The position numbers and the translations under genes were made by a program. Of a stretch of 6,173 bases of DNA, positions 5,901-6,173 are shown one piece after another (position 1 is the first letter of the stretch; each line of letters starts with the position of its first letter). The stretch spans positions 1 through 6,173 of the forward strand of contig JACOVB010000445.1 in assembly GCA_016177555.1 (NCBI GenBank), in the 5' to 3' direction. The stretch is from Candidatus Rokuibacteriota bacterium. GTDB taxonomy: Bacteria > Methylomirabilota > Methylomirabilia > Rokubacteriales > CSP1-6. The notes under the pieces were generated by a model that was given only the letters and a program-made list of their open reading frames with translations, did not search any database and was not told the origin of the DNA.

Positions 5901-6039
5901 GCACGCCCGGGCCGCCGGCGTCGGGGATGACCGTCACCCGCGCCGGCGGCCCCTCGTCGAAGGAGACCCGAGTCGGCAGGAGTCGCTCGACGACCCACGC
6001 GACCGTCCGGAGATGCTCGGAGATCGCGAGCGTCAGCAC
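5872..6039 (-). CDS. Possible 55-residue protein in the frame following the BON gene stop
   Basis: On the - strand the frame stays open after the BON-protein TGA. From a GTG at 6039-6037 it encodes VLTLAISEHLRTVAWVVERL, then about 35 more residues ending in LDRRAS with a TGA at 5874-5872. About 50 of 55 codons end in G or C, and the first half has an amphipathic/hydrophobic pattern. However, the opposite strand frame sharing the same third positions is also open, so GC3 cannot prove coding. There is no clear Shine-Dalgarno. The frame overlaps the last 29 bases of the phosphoesterase gene and contains the GC hairpin. It may be a small gene, the remnant of a longer BON-protein C-terminus after a nonsense change, or chance. 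I recognise no family. Confidence 0.2.
   Translation of the reverse strand: MLTLAISEHLRTVAWVVERLLPTRVSFDEGPPARVTVIPDAGGPGVPTTLDRRAS
5909..5952. terminator. Long GC hairpin between converging genes, possible terminator
   Basis: GGGCCGCCGGCG (5909-5920) is followed by its exact reverse complement CGCCGGCGGCCC (5941-5952). After a one-base bulge at T5921, CGGG (5922-5925) can pair with CCCG (5937-5940), giving a 16-bp stem with an 11-nt loop. It starts 9 nt after the stop codon of the phosphoesterase gene. Neither strand has a T-run after the stem, so it is not a classical intrinsic terminator. U-poor hairpins do act as terminators or 3'-end stabilisers in some GC-rich bacteria. Alternatively it is a by-product of GC-rich coding sequence in the - strand frame that crosses it. 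Confidence 0.4.
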
Positions 6040-6051
6040 CCCCGGCCGTGC

Positions 6052-6171
6052 TCAGACGGCGCCGTACCAGTACGGGATCTCGGCCTGGACCACGAGGTGG
6101 CTCTCGACCCCCTTCGCGCCTGGGACTGCGCGCGCCATGGTCTCGATGGCGGACTTCTCGGCCTCGGTGCT
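6052..6171 (-). CDS. C-terminus of a BON-domain protein, partial
   Basis: Reading leftwards from the window edge, 39 codons are visible before TGA (6054-6052). They begin STEAEKSAIETMARAVPGAK (translation in this frame) and continue GVESHLVVQAEIPYWYGAV. The run T/S-E-A-E-K followed by A-R-x-V-P-G-x-K-x-V and a closing H-L-V-V strand is the second half of a BON domain (bacterial OsmY and nodulation fold), normally ended by a V-x-N-x-L strand. BON proteins occur in the periplasm (OsmY-like) or fused to CBS domains in the cytoplasm, and many are stress-related. The N-terminus and any partner domain lie outside the window. The gene converges on the + strand operon. The short tail IPYWYGAV after the domain is unremarkable. 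Confidence 0.75.
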   Translation of the reverse strand, partial: STEAEKSAIETMARAVPGAKGVESHLVVQAEIPYWYGAV

Positions 6172-6173
6172 CA

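Noticed and set aside
5903..6173. Open + strand frame running to the right edge after the phosphoesterase gene
   Set aside because: Its translation is Ser/Thr/Arg-rich without motifs and it is the exact codon-phase mirror of the - strand BON frame, which gives a recognisable domain.
1..6173. tRNA, rRNA, CRISPR repeats, transposase, integrase or attachment sites
   Set aside because: I saw no cloverleaf arms, direct-repeat arrays, terminal inverted repeats or mobile-element protein motifs on reading both strands.

Overview
The window is very GC-rich, densely coding bacterial DNA. Codon third positions are almost always G or C, and almost every gene lies on the + strand. I recognise no rRNA, tRNA, CRISPR array, insertion sequence or prophage gene. 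An archaeal-type S-adenosylmethionine synthetase, a stand-alone LigD-type phosphoesterase and a bacterial eRF1-like protein together would fit a GC-rich environmental lineage such as Methylomirabilota/Rokubacteria or a deltaproteobacterium-like group. That placement is an inference from gene content and base composition, not a proven assignment.

Layout, + strand: (1-62) the C-terminal tail of an upstream gene, probably a universal stress protein; (66-1232) a bacterial eRF1-like (baeRF) protein with a zinc ribbon; (1279-1368) a tiny single-pass membrane protein; (1409-2605) an archaeal-type methionine adenosyltransferase; (2634-3029) a small exported protein of unknown function; (3037-5415) a Lon-like S16 protease of the YcbZ/LonC type; (5412-5900) a LigD-type 3'-phosphoesterase domain protein. 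Gaps are 3 to about 46 nt and the last two genes overlap by 4 nt, so this looks like one co-transcribed unit. No promoter is evident inside it, so the promoter is probably upstream of the window. On the - strand, the C-terminus of a BON-domain protein runs in from the right edge (6171-6052). The 151 bases between the two converging gene ends hold a strong 12-bp inverted repeat (5909-5952), which may be a terminator, and an open - strand frame that continues in phase after the BON stop.

Working together (inference): the set reads as a stress and quality-control cassette. It has a stress-protein neighbour, an eRF1-family protein that may act on ribosomes, a Lon-type protease, an RNA/DNA 3'-end-healing nuclease, an exported protein and a BON protein next door. 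The S-adenosylmethionine synthetase is the metabolic odd one out. The most notable points are the GGW sequence where classical release factors have GGQ, a CxxC pair inside the conserved active-site segment of the SAM synthetase, degenerate ATPase motifs in the Lon-like protein beside an intact Ser-Lys dyad, and a phosphoesterase that keeps its metal-site residues but lacks the usual N-terminal arm.
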